Positions 44,471-56,720 of a stretch of DNA of 64,000 nt are shown here, one piece after another. The stretch's first letter is position 1, and every line of letters starts with the position of its first letter. The notes under the pieces are model-generated. The model made no database searches and was not told where the DNA came from. It saw nothing but the letters and a program-made list of their open reading frames with translations. Both the position numbers and the translations under genes were made by a program. The stretch is from Adiantum capillus-veneris (lineage: Eukaryota; Streptophyta; Polypodiopsida; Polypodiales; Pteridaceae): the NCBI GenBank assembly GCA_014529385.2, contig CM043946.1:20514577-20578576 (forward strand). Direction: 5' to 3'.

Positions 44471-46002
44471 TGTGAGCGGGATGGAAACACACAAAACGCC
44501 TCTATAACAACCCGATATACACTCTTGGGAAGATACACACACACACTATGGGACACCACTCGGCTTACACAACCCGCCTGGCCGAGACAGGAAACACACA
44601 CAAGGAGCGAGAAGAGAGAGATTTCTCACTTGCCCACTCACCACTCACATACACACACTCACACAAACACTCTCAATTCAGCTCAAAGGAGGCAAATTTC
44701 TATTGTTTAGACTCAATGAAGCTCAGCCCAACACCAATGGGACAAATAGGTTACACAGTATTGAGGAAATACACTAGATACAACCACAAAGTTAAGCAGA
44801 GGCTTCACTCCCCGGAGAAGATTACACAGAAAAACAACATAAAATTTGTGAGGAATTTGGAAAAATGGACAGCGGGATGGAAACACACAGAACGCCTCTA
44901 TAACAACCTGATACACACTCTTGGGAAGATACACACACACACACACACACTATGGGGCACCACTCGGCTTACACAACCCGCCTGGCCGAGACAGGAAACA
45001 CACACACGGAGCGAGAAGAGAGAGATTTTCCACTTGCCCACTCACCACTCACATACACACACTCTCAATTCAGCTCAAAGGAGGAAAATTTCTGTTGTTT
45101 AGACTCAATGAAGCTCAGCCCAACACCAATGGGACAAAAGTATTGAGGAAATACACCAGATACAACCACAAAGTTAAGCAGAGGCTTCACTCCCCGGAAA
45201 AGATTACACAGAAAAACAGCAGAAAATTTGTGAGGAATTTGGCAAAATGGACAGCGCTATTGCGTCCGGAACGGCCAAAAACCCCACCCTACAATGTCAC
45301 AACGCTCAAATCTGACCTCGGATGAGCAGTTTAGGGCCAAAAAATGCTCCAAAATGAGCAAAAAAAACAGTTGCGGCTGTTCCTCCTCTCTTCTCCACGT
45401 TTTTTATGGTCTTCTCTCAGTTTTTTCAATTCCCACACTTAGATTTATTAGTTGGGCACCCTTGGCCTTTTAGATGACCTCAAACGGACCCCGAACATGC
45501 CAAAAACTGACTTCGCAGTGCATAGTTGTCACCTTTTTGCATCCATCCGCAGACTTGGCACTCAGCTTTTTCAAATAATGCATCCCGCCACCACATGAAG
45601 TGGCCCCAAAATATGGTCCTCATGATGACCTTTCTGCATAATTATCACAAGAAAACATCCACGTTGTGTCCGTACTCATCCACGTGCAAGTAATGACCCC
45701 ATTCGACCCTCCTGACGCCACTAGATGCCATCTGACGCACCCGCTTACCTCATGTCATCGGCTCGGCCCGCCGATAGATTTCTCGATAAGTTTTACGCGC
45801 TACCAACTTCTCATTATTGTAGAAAACACACACTGGTACTGGTAATAGTGAAAATCCACGCACTGTGTACACCCTGTCCTACCTGTACACATGTGGGCCC
45901 CACGTAACCACCTGGCTCTGGAAAATGGGCAATCCTTTATTTGATGCACCATGCATGGGTATGTACATATGCGCAATCCCTTGCTCCAAAAAACTCCTGA
46001 CA
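44471..46002. mobile_element. Probable solo LTR inserted in element D
   Basis: Comparison with element B shows 1532 extra bases between CTTGCGG and the shared CCAAATGGA block. The insert starts TGTGAGCGGG, ends CCTGACA and is flanked by GCGG on both sides (44467-44470 and 46003-46006). TG/CA ends with a short target duplication and no coding region fit a solo LTR. It holds a direct duplication of about 390 bp (44475-44870 and 44871-45252). The family is unknown and it looks young relative to D. Confidence 0.75.
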
Positions 46003-46156
46003 GCGGCAGCTATCTCTCCCAAGAACCAAATGGATTAGTCATCCATCTTGGAATTATGTCGTAGGGTAAAAAGGGATCCTGTTCCCACTAAGACAAATTG
46101 ACTAATGACTATGACTTTATCTCTTTTACCTCATAGTCGAGGATGCCTATGATTTC

Positions 46157-46169
46157 AAGAGAGAGGTAA
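46157..46169 (+). other. Element D polypurine tract
   Basis: AAGAGAGAGGTAA directly before the right LTR; the identical tract precedes the right LTR of B at 34999-35010. Confidence 0.75.
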
Positions 46170-47951
46170 TGTCATTAAATATATAATATCTAACCAACCC
46201 AAATGATTTTCTCATATTAAACTGATCATTTAATGTAGGATAATAAACGGGAACAAGGATTAGAATATAGACATGTGCTTACAGATCTATCGCAACACGG
46301 GGCCAATGGAAAAGGGTCCCAAATGAGAGATGGTCTATCAAAGAGCAAGGTTCACTAATGGAGCTTAGAAGACCTTAGGGTTAGCTTTTTAAAAGACCTC
46401 CAATGGTTAGTGTTAAAAGTCCTTTGACCTTAAGCAAGCTAGGTCTTAGCTTGAGGTGGGAACCCGACCTAAAATTTTCTTTGACCTTAAGCAAACTAGG
46501 GTTGTGCTTGAGGTGGGAACCCGACCTAAACTTGCCTTTGACCTTAGGCAAGCTACGACTGAGCTTGAGGTGGGAGCTCCACCTAAGGTGCTTGCCATGC
46601 TTGATGACTAAGGTAGTTGAGGTATTTGTCATACTTAATAAGGAAGTTTCTTGAGAAGCTTCCTATGCATGGGGTATAAGATGCTTGAGTCAAAAAGATA
46701 CCCTACACACTTAATGAGGGAGTTTCCTATGCATGGGAGATAAGATGCTTGAGTAAAAAAGAGACCCTACACACTTAATGAGGAAGTTGCTTGAGAAGCT
46801 TCCTATGCATGGGGGGTAATATGCTTGAGTAAAAAAGAGACCCTACACACTTAATGAGGAATTTGCTTGAGAAGCTTCCTATGCATAAAAGTCCCAAAGT
46901 TAGGGGAATCTTTGACCTAACCTTCCACTCACCCAAGGGGCACCCCTTTTCTAAAAGAGCACATGGGACACATGTCAGACTCTCACTAAGCTTAACCACA
47001 TGGGGTTCTTGAATGCTATTGGTTGGGCTAAAGAGGGGTCCAATGAGCTTCTACTTCTGTCTAGCAAATATCTAGATATTTTCAAGCTCTCTCTCTGTAA
47101 GGGGTAAGGAGGACACTTGTCAAAAGACTACCCATGTACTTGACTGCATGTTGCATGTGATTGGCTAGGGGGAGAGGGGTCCGATGAGATTGAAGCATGT
47201 GGAAAAGCTACCACTCGCCCAAAGCAAGGAGGGGGGGTGCTAGGGGGATATACTCCACACACACGCTCATTTTGGAAGAGCATTCTCACTTGGTGAAAGT
47301 TGAGGAACACCACCTCCTTCTCCAAGCTTGTGAGAAGTGAGAGCCTACATCAACACTCTTGGCTATGGAATGCAAAATCAACCAAGAGCCATGCTTCAAT
47401 GCTTAAGCTTTCCATCTTATCCATGTCCATTACTATGCTATTATGTATGCTAGCAAGAAGAGTATTGATAAGTGAGGAACTATTTCTTTCTCCTATGGAA
47501 TGTTTCTTCTTCCTCTTCCCTACCCTCATTCCCCGCTAGCTCTCTCCAACTTCGAAGGTGTTTGAGGCCTTGGGACTGAGGCTTGGGATAGTTAATGATT
47601 TCTACAAGTTTATGTTATGCTTGTGATGCATGAAGCTTTCCATCTTCATTGCATCATGTAGGTCACAAGGAACACAAAGATTGTATTGTACCAAGTCGCT
47701 CTTGATGGGAGAAACTATAATACAAATGCCTATTGGAGGGGGGACCGGCTCCATATGAATCTGGTCCTCAACTATTGTCATGTTCTCTAAACTCTCTCTC
47801 TTGCAAAAGTATTGTTCATGCCAAGCTAACTAAGTACCATATTTGTGTTGCTACCATCAATTAAGTTCACTCGCTATGCTCACAAAGTAATCTCTCAAAA
47901 ATGCTTCATCTAATTTCCTACTCTCAAAGTTCTTAGGCCATTTACCTTACA
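46170..47951 (+). repeat. Element D right LTR
   Basis: 1782 bp, TGTCATTAAATAT to TTACA, collinear with the left LTR. It retains three 57-bp units (about 46422-46592) and three or so 77-bp units (about 46633-46890), with small length differences from the left copy. Confidence 0.93.
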
Positions 47952-48800
47952 CTTTTTCAATTATTTTGACCAAGTTACCATCATACCACTAGTTTTACAT
48001 GTTGTCATAAGCCCACAAACCAAAATTGGTGAGATTTGGATATTTGGATTGAAAATTGTAACTAAATTTACAAAGTTAGTCTGCAGACAGAAAACTGATG
48101 ACCATTTGACCAAAAAATTGTCCAAACTTATTGAAACTTGGCTAGAGACCTTAAGTAGAGGTGCTTAACAGACCTGTGTCAAGGTTGGGACAAAAACTTA
48201 CCAAAAATTAGCTAAAGTAAATAATCGTGATTATTTACATGTGCTCCAAAAATTGACAATCTTGCATATCTGAGCATATCACGACGTCAAGCATAGCAAC
48301 TAGACCTCACAAATCAGTTTTGGTGAAATTTGGATCATAAAAGTGAGACTTAAGCCAGATTCTTGAAATCAGAGTCCGCGGACACGAAACAGTTGATAAA
48401 CTTGAACAGATATTGTCTAAACTTGTTGAAACTTGTCCAAGGACCTTAACATGTTGTATACTTGGCAAACCAAGCCAGAAAGTATAAAAAGCTGACAAAA
48501 GTAAATAATTGCGATTATTTACTACTGCTACACAGAGCCACCATTTTTGACTTTTTAACTTGTACAGTGTTAGACCATCATAATACAAAGCCACCGGACA
48601 ATTTTGGATTCAATCGGATCCAGATTGTTACTTGTTCACTCAGTTTTCACGTTGCAGATTAATCCTTTGATTTTTGCTAAAGTCGACTTTGAAAATGTCA
48701 ACTGCTGACTAAATTAGCTCTATTTGAAGTGATACACATAGACCAATAATAATATTTAGAAAAATTATATTGTCTTTGTGAAAGAATAGCTTATAAGACT
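47952..48800 (+). other. Element C leader, part 2
   Basis: Continuation of C's leader after element D. It contains two more P2 palindromes and leads into gag. Counting across D, the palindrome spacing continues near 290 bases, which confirms that the two leader halves belong together. Confidence 0.8.
48217..48522. repeat. P2 palindromes in element C leader, part 2
   Basis: 22-bp palindromes at 48217-48238 (centre CGTG) and 48501-48522 (centre TGCG), arms GTAAATAAT and ATTATTTAC unchanged, 284 bases apart. Confidence 0.93.
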
Positions 48801-50880
48801 AATCTCGCCATGGAGCCCAAGTTTACCTGGATCCTAACGAAGAGTACACTATTCGCATTGATGATCATGGTATTGAGTTCAAAGAGGAAATCAGGGCAAA
48901 TAAACAAGGAAATATATACATAGATCGAAACGAAACTCAATATTTACAAGTTGAAAACCTTGATGTGATAGACAAATGGGGATTAGAAGTAAATACCATA
49001 ATTCCATATATGGCTGCAAAAGAAGGATCACCAACCTTAGAATTTGAGGGATATGATCAAGTTGATTTGAAGCCTTTGAAACGGCTTAGTACGGATAATC
49101 CTAGGATCGGAGTCTATTGTTGGCATGATAGAAACGTAAAAGATCTCCTACGGGCTTTGCATGCCAAATCAGGACAACTAACACCCATGAAGATCATCTT
49201 TATCTTCAAGATCAAAGAAAAGGGGCAAGCAAATCTACCAACCTACCTGTTTAGGGATTGTTATAACATCAACTTTGTTATGATGACTCCTGAGGAGTTG
49301 GAACAAACCAAATATCAAGGATATTCCATAAGGGATTGGATCTTAAGGCAAGGACCAGAAACTATTCCAAAGAGATGACCATCGTGAGAGATCTTCTGAG
49401 AGTAATGTTAAGAAACCAAAAACCACCTCACTAACGCAAAAAACTGGGTGACACTAAGGCCAATCCAGGGCTACATGAGTAGCTATTTCCAACAGAATGA
49501 TTTGAAGGACTTGGAACCGGACCAACTGCCAGAAGACTGGGAGCTAAACCAAATAGACGTGTCAAACCAGCTGATTTTTAGAAACGAGTCAGAAAATCTA
49601 GTGGATATGGGGATCCATATGAACACTTAGCAATCTTTAAGCAAGTGCTAAGAGCATTGACATGGTTCCAAAACATTCCACCAAGGTCAATCATAGACTT
49701 GAACACATTAGCTCAAGGTTTTGTAGCTGCTTGTTCCAAAACGGGGATCAAACACATTACTGTAGCTCAAATATACAGCTTTAAACAGAAACAAGGTAAG
49801 TCTGTTAGGGATTGTGCAACTCGAATGAAACAATACATTGCCAGATGCCCAAAGCTAGAGATACCTACAGAAGAATGACTAGTATCATTGTTTCTAGAGG
49901 GACTGCTAAACAAAGAACTTCATTCTATACTGTATAGCAAGAAGCATACAACCCTAGAAGCGTGTGTATCAGATGCTATTGACTTAGGAGACAATTGTGA
50001 TATTTTCAACAAAGAAGATGTCCCTAAAGATTAGCAAAGTGAGAAAACAACATCCACTAAACCAGCACAAGTGAGAACGACTACTGCAGCACCACTTTCA
50101 GCCATAGAAGACATGCTTAAAAGGATGAACGACATGATGAATAACATGCAAAAAGCACCTATGAGGGGACCAAGGCAAGGGATACCTCAACAAGGCCAAT
50201 CAATTAGACCACAGAAATGGTGTGCAATAGATGGAAAATGGACCAACAATGAGACCAATGAGTGCTACTACCGACCAAAGTATGATGGGAATGTTCAGTA
50301 CATTCCCATGAGGCCCCAAGGACAACCCATGTACATATACCAACCTAACATGGCACCAGCTCAAAGACCACCGATGGGTATGGAAAGACCTCAATCCGTG
50401 TTGGGTCAACGACCTCCATATCCAAGACATAATGAAGTGCCTATAAAGTACATGCATTTAAAAGGAATTATAGATGAACAAGCACTAGTACCTGTTACAC
50501 CCTATGCTGAGCCTAGTCCATCTACAGTAATGGTAGAAGGAGATTGGTATAATTCACATCCACCGCCAATGGAAGAACCTATGACTTATGCTCCACCAGA
50601 GCTCACAACAATGTATTATGTAGCTAATCAAGGTGTTAGACCTCCTATGGTAAGACCCATGATTAAGCCAAGAAAAAAAACTATCACCATTGTAGTGCAA
50701 ATGATTATTAGAAAAATGAATGCCCAGAGCCAGACAAAAACCTCAAGCTGGTTGAAGCTTAATGCATACAATGTTGCAAAAAGGGAGGACACTTCCCAGA
50801 AGATTGTCCTAAAAATCCTTTAAACAAGGGCAAAATAGTAGTAAATGTAGTCCAAGTGATACCTAGTAGCTCATCTTAGA
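48801..50880 (+). pseudogene. Element C gag
   Basis: The N-terminal region (48801-49630) has no known domain. The gag core includes LTWFQNIPPRSIIDLN, then AQIYSFKQKQGKSVRDCATR and MKQYIARCPKLEIPTEE, matching the core of element A. KWCAIDGKWTNNETNECYY near 50215-50270 is the conserved post-core block. A Pro/Met/Tyr-rich stretch follows. A Cys/His-rich knuckle-like remnant is near 50760-50820. Several breaks. Confidence 0.8.
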
Positions 50881-53450
50881 GTGAACCGATTGTTCCAATC
50901 AAAGTAATCACTAGAGCCCAAGCTAAGAAAAAGAAACATAACTCCTCTAATGATTTGGAGAATACAAGAGTTGCCTCTCAAAAGACCAAAAGAAGTAGAA
51001 GCAAAAGGTATGAGTTGAGAAAACAGAAACAACAAGTTGAAATCGAGGAGAAAGCAAAAAAGCTATTCCAGGAAAAGGTAAAAGAACCTGGAAGTGAAAT
51101 CAAAGAAACAACCATGAAATTTGGAGGATCAATTTTGGTTGATAAATTTTTTGAGCCTATTAATGCAGCCTTGGAAGCTTACCAAGCAAGACTTAAAGCT
51201 GGCCAAAACATGGAAAACAAATGGAAAAACTATCCTTCTCCAAACATGGAAGAAGCTAAGCTTGAAGCTTATCAAAATTTGGTAAGAATCACGTAAGAGA
51301 TGCTGGAAAAACAAAAACCCAAGCTCGAAAGTATGGAAAAATTTGAGGAGCTTGTGGTAAGAGACAATCAAGAAAAATCCAAAGTGGTGGTAGAATCCAC
51401 TTGAAACCAAAAGAGTCAGAACTTATAGTACCGGACAATGAAGATGCCTTAGACGAGATTCTATTTGGAGAGGAAGACTGTCCAGAACATTTATGGAAAA
51501 AAGTTCGAGAGATCAATGATGGGAGCCTAACTCTAAAGTCAGCTCCTATAGAGCAAGTTTGGTTAGACAACCTACCTCCTGATATGGACATGGATGTACA
51601 ATCCTTGTATGGAGATTGCGGATTTAAAGATTCAGGAATGTCTAAACCATTGACCTTGAAAACATTACCCTCTTACTTGGGAGATAATGAAGATGAATAC
51701 ATAGTGTGTAAGACCACTCAAGTAAAAAGAGCGGAACAGACCGTGGAAGTAGGCAATATTCATTCAATCATGTCTATACCCATCCAATGCACTCTCATTT
51801 TGGGAGAACTGTTAAAAATCAAACCATATTTATGGAATGACCTACAAAAAACCCTAAAGAGGGTGGGGATAACGAGGTTCATCATAATTTTTTTGGAAAG
51901 ATTGAAACACGGAATGGATAACAAAGAGATTCCATATGTTCCAATGAACAAATTTAGAGAATATTATGAAGGGGAAGAAGCAAACACCACCCTTCCAGTG
52001 AAATATAACGACATTGAAACCATGGCAATATTGGATAGTGGGGCAGGCATAGCCATAGCCACAAAAGCAGTATGGGAATCCTGGGGACAACCAGCCATTA
52101 GACAAACTCAAATGAAATTGCAATTGGCTGATGGACATATTGAAAGACCCTTAGGACTTCTAGAAAAAGTGACATTTAATTCCTATGGGATTGAATATCA
52201 ACACACTTTTGCCATAGTAGAATTTGGGAAGAAACTCAATTACAAAATCATATTGGGAAGACCTTTCATGCGACAGGTACAACTTATCCAAGATTGGGGA
52301 AACAACTATTTGTACTTGAAGCAAGTGGTATCTATAACAAGGCTTAATTTAAAAGATCACACTTATAGAGATGCCATGAAAACGCCCATACAAGAGTTTG
52401 ATTCAGTCTCTTTGGTTGAAACTAAGCTTCCCTTGTGGTTAAACAAAGACACTCCTATTTGGATGTGCAAAGCTTCAAAAAATGGGAGCTTAAAAAGAGA
52501 AGAATGTACCTTAGAAAGGGATTGCACAGACGAAGCCTATGTACCTGAATCCTTTTCAAAACATTTGTTTGAGCCATTTGAGTGGACTCAAATTTTAGCG
52601 ATAATGGATGTTTGTACGAATACGTCTATGCCTAGTCAATTTTGCAATGAGGATGGCTACGGCATAATTCATATCCAAATGATTTCAACCCTCCACATTG
52701 AAGATGAAATTGAGGAACCCAAGGACCTGATGAAAGCTCAACAAGTCTTTTCAGACCTCTACTACGATGCAACAGATGAGTTAGGAGAACACTCAGCTAC
52801 CTCAGAAGATTCGGGGTCAGGAAAAGAACATGTGAGATCTAAGCTACTCTTGAAAGGAGGGAAGGAATTTTTTTTGACTTTCCTAACCAGAAATCGAGAA
52901 GACACAAATGATATAGACGGAAAAGAGACACCAGAAACGTGAAAACAAGACCTATGCCATCAGTCTCCAGTAGAACACAGTTCCTGATGCAGATAGAGGA
53001 AGATATCCTTCAAAAAAAATCCAAAAACGTCAAAAACATTGAGAAAAACAAGGAAGGATACTCAAGCAAAGCCAAACAAACAGGACAAGGAGCCAACCAT
53101 GACACGAGTTGAGCGGAAAAAGAAATATCAAGAGCTAAACAAAGCTCTAAAGGAGATATATACAACCAAAATGGAAACCACAGAAGAGGATGGTAAAGAT
53201 TTAATGAGTGTTCCATCCCATTACAAAAAATATACTCTCCAAGACAGAAAAATGATAGTAGAACAACCTGTTAGAGAACTATGAAAACAAGGCGAGTCCT
53301 ACGAAGGGTCTAAAAACGTGAAAAAGATAGGTTTGACTGAACCAGGAGAAGAGCCTAGGCCTACCTACATTGCAAATGACCTAACAGAAGAAGAAAAAGA
53401 GCTTTTGCTAAGCTTACTAAAAGAACACCGAGATATCTTCGCTTAGTCTT
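50881..53450 (+). pseudogene. Element C first retropepsin with charged spacers
   Basis: The long open middle part (51401-52942) contains the protease: ETMAILDSGAGIAIATKAVW, then QMKLQLADGHIERPLG, then TFAIVEFG and IILGRPFMRQVQLIQDWG. Upstream is a Lys/Glu-rich helix-prone linker. Downstream is an acidic part, then a basic Lys/Gln-rich spacer (53040-53280) ending near RT. The same succession occurs in element A. Interrupted a few times. Confidence 0.82.
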
Positions 53451-54374
53451 ACAAGGATCTCAAGGGTGTTGATCCAGAAATCTATCAATATACCATACCC
53501 ATGAGAGACGATGCGAAACCAAGTAGAGAAAGGCCATACAATACAATGAAACATTTGCCAGGAAGATCAAAGAAGAGATTGAGAAACTAAAGGAAGCCAA
53601 ATTCATTTATAAAATTGAATACACAAATTGGGTGTCTCCAATTACCCAAGAAGAATGGAAAATTACGAGTGTGTGTCAACCTCAAGAAAGTGAATGCAGC
53701 TACCATTAGAGACAACTTTCCTCTTCCAATCACCGAGCATGCGTTAGAGAGTTGTAGAAACAGAATCTTACAGCTTCTTAGATGGCTTTTCGGGATACAA
53801 CCAACTTTTGGTTGACCCAAAAGATCATCATAAAATTGCTTTTGCAACAGAATCAGATAATTTTGCCTATCAGGTTATGCCCTTTGGGTTAACTAATGCT
53901 CCTACCACATTTCAAAGATTGATGAGTCAAGCTTTTAAGGAATATCTAAGGAAATTCTTAGAAGTATATATGGATGATCTATGCGTACATTCATCAATCC
54001 AGGCTGATCATTTTGAACACCTCAAAAAGATATTTGAAAAATATAGACTTTATAAGATTTGCTTAAATCCTGAAAAGTGCACATTCATGGGTAGACAAGG
54101 AAAAATTCTTGGACATATAGAGTCTAAAAATGGCATTGCTACTGATATGGATAAAATTCATGCTATTGCTGATTTGCATAGACCAACAATAGTCAAGGGG
54201 GTTCAAGCCTTCATGGGACATTGTGGATATTACAGACCATTCATTTACATGTACCTATAAAACCATGTATAGCTTGATTACACACTTTGAATGGCGTGAA
54301 GAATCCTTCATGAAGCTTAAGAAAGCTCTCACCTTAGCTCCAGTATTGAAAGAATCAAATTGGAATAAGATATT
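53451..54374 (+). pseudogene. Element C reverse transcriptase
   Basis: RT blocks PKKNGKLRVCVNLKKVNAA, then NFPLPITEHALE, then FAYQVMPFGLTNAPTTFQRL, the catalytic YMDDLCVHS and KILGHIESKNGIATDM are clear. RNase H starts at the end and is split by the insertion at 54380. A few breaks. Confidence 0.87.
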
Positions 54375-54379
54375 CCACA

Positions 54380-55895
54380 TGATAGCGGGAAAAAGAGCAG
54401 TGCAATCGGGTGGCCTCTGTACTCGTGCACACTCCACAAACCACGCCTCATGCAAACAAGCAAAGAACAAAACAAAGGGGGCACCACCCTAAATTAAGAG
54501 GTTTAGGGACCTCACACATAGTGCACATAGGCAAGTGAGACTTCTGGCATTATGATGGCATCAAAACATATGGCAAAACACATAGAAATGAAGCTTAGGG
54601 ACCTTATGTAGCATATATATACACAAGACATCAGCTTAACAATACAACGGCATCTGATCATACATAACAAGGATATAGAGAAGCAAGCCAAGGATGGCAT
54701 AATCCCTTGTCAAAAACAATCAACCCAGCAAGTAGGTATGATCCTACTAGCAACACATCAATACCTTAGAGAATGATGGCGAGGATGGTGGCCATGGAGC
54801 ATGAGAGAAGACTCCTTATTTAGGTTTTAGGGCTAGTAATGTAGCATACTAGAGGGAGAGAAAGTAGAGGGAGAGAGAGTAGAGCTCCATCCATAGCTCC
54901 TCGTTGTGAGCAATGTCGTCATAGCTTCATTGCTTGGTGAAGTGGGTGAAGTGTTGTCGTTTTGAGTGAGAGAAGGCCTCCTTATATAGGTTTCTGAGAG
55001 GGTTTAGGATTAGGGATAAACATGCTTAAATCCACTGATTGGGGTTACTTTTTGCTTAGGGTGGTCAACAGATTGAGGTCACCTGATATGTCACCATCAA
55101 GATATTCTCTAGAGTGATGTGAGAGGGGAGGGTAAATGCTGATTTTTCTGATTGTGACACATGGGGATAAGGACTTGACCAGCATTTAAGAGCAGGTAGG
55201 TGGCTGTTGAAACTGAAGGTTCTGCACATGTCAGGGGGGGACCTGCTGGGTCCTCCTGAATATCAAATTCTCAAAAAATCCTCAACCATGGCTTCTTTTG
55301 ACATGTGTTCTTTGAAAAAATCAGCATGTCTCTTTTCAGCTCAAAAGTCTTTATCCCTGTTGACTCACCTTTACCATAAGATTTTCCCCTTTTCTCCTCC
55401 TGTAACTGCATTGTTGATGCCCAATCACTGCTTCTAGTAACAGTGAACTGTTACCTACCAAATACTTATGGTGTAGTAAAAAATATTTACCATGGGTAAA
55501 AAAAGTTACTGTAGGTAAAAAGTGATTTGTATTTACCATGTAGGTGAAAAATATTTACTGTAGGTAAAAAATATTTACTGTGGTAAAAAATATTTACTGT
55601 CGGTAAAAAAGTGAAAACGGAGTATGCTGTGCTGTGAGTCCACACGAACATCCTCGTGTAAATTTCACTAGAAATTCACACCTAGAATGGGCTATTCTGT
55701 AAGATATAGGTTGTAGGCATGCATAAGAGCTCGTTCCCACGTATCTTCTGTCCATGGCACTTTTCACTCTTTGGTGCTTGTGAAGTAGATTTTTCTTCTC
55801 TCTCGAGATCCCTTGGACTAGAGTATCCTCATCTCCCCAACAACTGACTGTGCCTTTATTGCATCTTCAGAAGGGGTCCTAAAAACCATGCATCA
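54380..55895. mobile_element. Probable solo LTR inserted in element C RNase H
   Basis: 1516 bases starting TGATAGCGGG and ending CATGCATCA, with a perfect 5-bp duplication CCACA on both sides (54375-54379 and 55896-55900). The host RNase H sequence continues in register outside. It contains a TATA-like TATATA at 54983-54988, a repeated AGAAGACTCCTTATTTAGG or AGAAGGCCTCCTTATATAGG block and a short-unit tandem array (55468-55615). No coding region. Family unknown; length is close to the insert in D but I see no clear sequence match. Confidence 0.82.
55468..55615. repeat. Tandem GGTAAAAAATATTTACTGT repeats
   Basis: About seven copies of a 19-22-base unit inside the probable solo LTR, each containing TATTTAC and GGTAAA, which pair as a short inverted repeat. 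Confidence 0.85.
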
Positions 55896-55900
55896 CCACA

Positions 55901-56720
55901 TACATGTAGATGCTTCAAATTTTTCCATAGGGTGTATACTAGCTCAACCAGGAGACGAGAAAATTGATTTCTTATGCTAGCTGCCAATTGAACATGGCAG
56001 AAAAGAATTATACCCCCACGGAAAGGGAAGGATTAGGAATGATCTATGCCGTAAAAAAGTATAGACATTACCTATTAGCAAACAAATTTGTGTTCTTTGT
56101 GGACCACCAAACCTTATTGTACTTGGTCAACAAGCCATGAAGCACAGGAAGAATCTTTTGGAATTTGATTTCAGTGTAGTTGTAAAAAAGGGCACTACTC
56201 ATCAAAGAGAAGATCATTTATCTACGATTGTTTCAGGAGAACCTCGTTTAGGAGTAGATGATGATCTTCCATATGCACATCTATTCTCCATGGAAATGAT
56301 ACCTTGATGGTCAGAAAATATGGTATCATTGATGACCATAGCTCAAGTGGATTTGCAAATACCACTTCCTATTACCATCAAGTTAATTGAGCAATTGGCT
56401 ATGAATCAATCACTAGCTGGTAGGCTATACAAAAGAAACCAAGATTGAATATTTCTCTTATGCATTAATCCTCAAAAGAAAAACCAATACCTAAGGCAAG
56501 AACATGTACCATAGTAGGACTTCACTTTGCAGAAGATCAAACTATGCAAAGGATCTTGAGACTTGAGTATTTTGGCCAACTATGATGACTGATGTTCGCT
56601 CTTTTGTAAAGGACTATACTCAATGTCAAAAATAACAACCCATACCTCACATAACATTGTTTCAAATGTCACTTGTTCCTAAGTGGAGTAACTATCTAGT
56701 TACTTACTTATCGAGCTGAA
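55901..56720 (+). pseudogene. Element C RNase H remainder and extra zinc-binding module
   Basis: RNase H continues with VDASNFSIGCILAQPGDEK, then FVFFVDHQTLLYLVN. After a linker comes a decayed first integrase-type zinc module near 56440-56640, then the linker SLVPKWSNYLVTYLSS, which parallels APAWSQYIIDFL in element A. This is the same extra module as in A but more worn. Confidence 0.68.

Larger units (their letters stand above)
37301..47951 (+). mobile_element. Element D: chromodomain Ty3/gypsy retrotransposon inserted in element C, broken
   Basis: A 10.65-kb plus-strand element with both LTRs (37301-39102 and 46170-47951), starting TG and ending CA, an initiator-Met-type primer site, gag-pol, a chromodomain-like tail and a polypurine tract. 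The flanks are ATTTT and CTTTT, an imperfect target duplication. In the first 200 or so aligned LTR bases I count about a dozen differences, so it is not recent but is the youngest dated event in the nest apart from its own insert. Roughly ten coding breaks. It carries a 1.5-kb insertion at 44471-46002. Confidence 0.92.
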
